Assembly: GCA_009778235.1 (NCBI GenBank)
Contig: WRKE01000154.1
Coordinates: 1-5,482 of the forward strand
Direction: 5' to 3'
Source of the DNA: Pseudomonadota bacterium
GTDB lineage: Bacteria > Desulfobacterota > Desulfobulbia > Desulfobulbales > Desulfobulbaceae
Length of the DNA stretch: 5,482 nucleotides
Shown here: positions 5,039-5,482 of the stretch, one piece after another
Layout: each line of letters opens with the position of its first letter
Numbering within the stretch: position 1 is the stretch's first letter
Position numbers and translations under genes: made by a program
The notes under the pieces: generated by a model
Databases searched by the model: none
What the model saw: the letters and a program-made list of their open reading frames with translations, nothing else
Told to the model about the DNA's origin: nothing

Positions 5039-5482
5039 GGCATGCGGCCAGTGGCCCGCTGGAGGATGAGCTCGCCGACGATGGACACCGCGATCTCCTC
5101 CGGGGTGTCGGCCTCGATGGCCATGCCGATGGGGCAGTGGACCTGTTTAAGCAGCGCCTCGCTTACCCCTTGCTCCAGCAGTTTGGCATAAATGGCGTTG
5201 CGCTTTCCGCGGCTGCCGATCATGCCGATATAGCCTGCCCCGGTGCCCAGGGCCTGGCCGAGTACCGTAAGGTCGTGCAGGTGGCCGCGGGTGACGATCA
5301 CCAGATAGGCGTCGTGGTCGAGGTCGATCCCGTCGAGGCAACCGGTAAAGGAAGGCAGCACCCGGATCTCATCGGCCAGGGGAAAGCGTTGCCGATTGGC
5401 GAACTCGGCCCGGTCGTCCATCACCACCACCCTGAACCCCACCCGGGCCGCCAGCTCGGCGGTGCAGGCGGCCACGTGTCCC
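5023..5482 (-). CDS. xdhC: XdhC/CoxI-family molybdenum cofactor insertion protein (N-terminus cut by the window edge)
   Basis: The C-terminal 152 residues and the stop codon are visible; the frame continues past the right edge. It begins with GHVAAC, the second half of a Rossmann nucleotide-binding loop, and continues with FRVVVMDDR, YLVIVTRGHLHDLTVL, YIGMIGSRGKRNAIYAKL and the family's closing motif PIGMAIEADTPEEIAVSI. Full-length members have about 250-350 residues, with an N-terminal XdhC/CoxI domain that must lie outside the window. XdhC binds molybdenum cofactor, protects it while it is sulfurated, and delivers it to xanthine dehydrogenase or related hydroxylases. Its gene runs into the mocA-like gene by 16 bases, so the nucleotide-adding and cofactor-delivering proteins are made together. 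A GTG at 5475-5473 lies within the Rossmann fold and is not a real start. The promoter is outside the window. Confidence 0.93.
   Translation of the reverse strand, partial: GHVAACTAELAARVGFRVVVMDDRAEFANRQRFPLADEIRVLPSFTGCLDGIDLDHDAYLVIVTRGHLHDLTVLGQALGTGAGYIGMIGSRGKRNAIYAKLLEQGVSEALLKQVHCPIGMAIEADTPEEIAVSIVGELILQRATGRMPCRLA

Overview
The window is a gene-dense, GC-rich bacterial segment holding parts or all of seven genes. Gene types, GC-rich third codon positions and compact overlapping operons fit an anaerobic proteobacterium. The best guess is a Desulfobacterota (sulfate-reducer-like) genome, because a flavoredoxin-type flavin reductase sits beside molybdenum-hydroxylase cofactor genes. 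No rRNA or other phylogenetic marker is present, so this is an inference.

Left part: the minus strand up to position 380 carries the N-terminal 126 codons of an integral membrane protein, best matched by the membrane domain of LTA-synthase-like sulfatase-fold envelope enzymes. It runs off the left edge. It is divergent from a two-component system on the plus strand: an OmpR/PhoB-type response regulator (643-1323) and a sensor histidine kinase (1320-2756) whose start and stop codons overlap as ATGA. The 262-base divergent spacer holds overlapping promoter-like boxes facing both ways, a perfect 6-bp inverted repeat and several TGCC repeats. It is the natural place for the regulator to control itself and its divergent neighbour.

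Middle: a flavin reductase-like FMN-binding protein (2857-3357) with an excellent ribosome binding site, then a 75-residue, highly charged orphan protein (3465-3692). Short non-coding stretches follow each gene and contain only weak hairpins.

Right part: on the minus strand, xdhC (N-terminus cut by the right edge) overlaps a 389-residue protein by 16 bases. This second protein joins a MocA/MobA-like nucleotidyltransferase to an HD-type phosphohydrolase domain. The pair points to cofactor maturation for a molybdenum hydroxylase such as xanthine dehydrogenase or aldehyde oxidoreductase, with the enzyme itself probably further right. The operon converges on the plus-strand genes, with 176 bases between the stop codons.

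I see no mobile element, CRISPR array, tRNA, rRNA or phage gene. The most interesting items are the nucleotidyltransferase-HD fusion, the divergent regulatory spacer and the small orphan gene. I found no clear evidence of a wholly new system.
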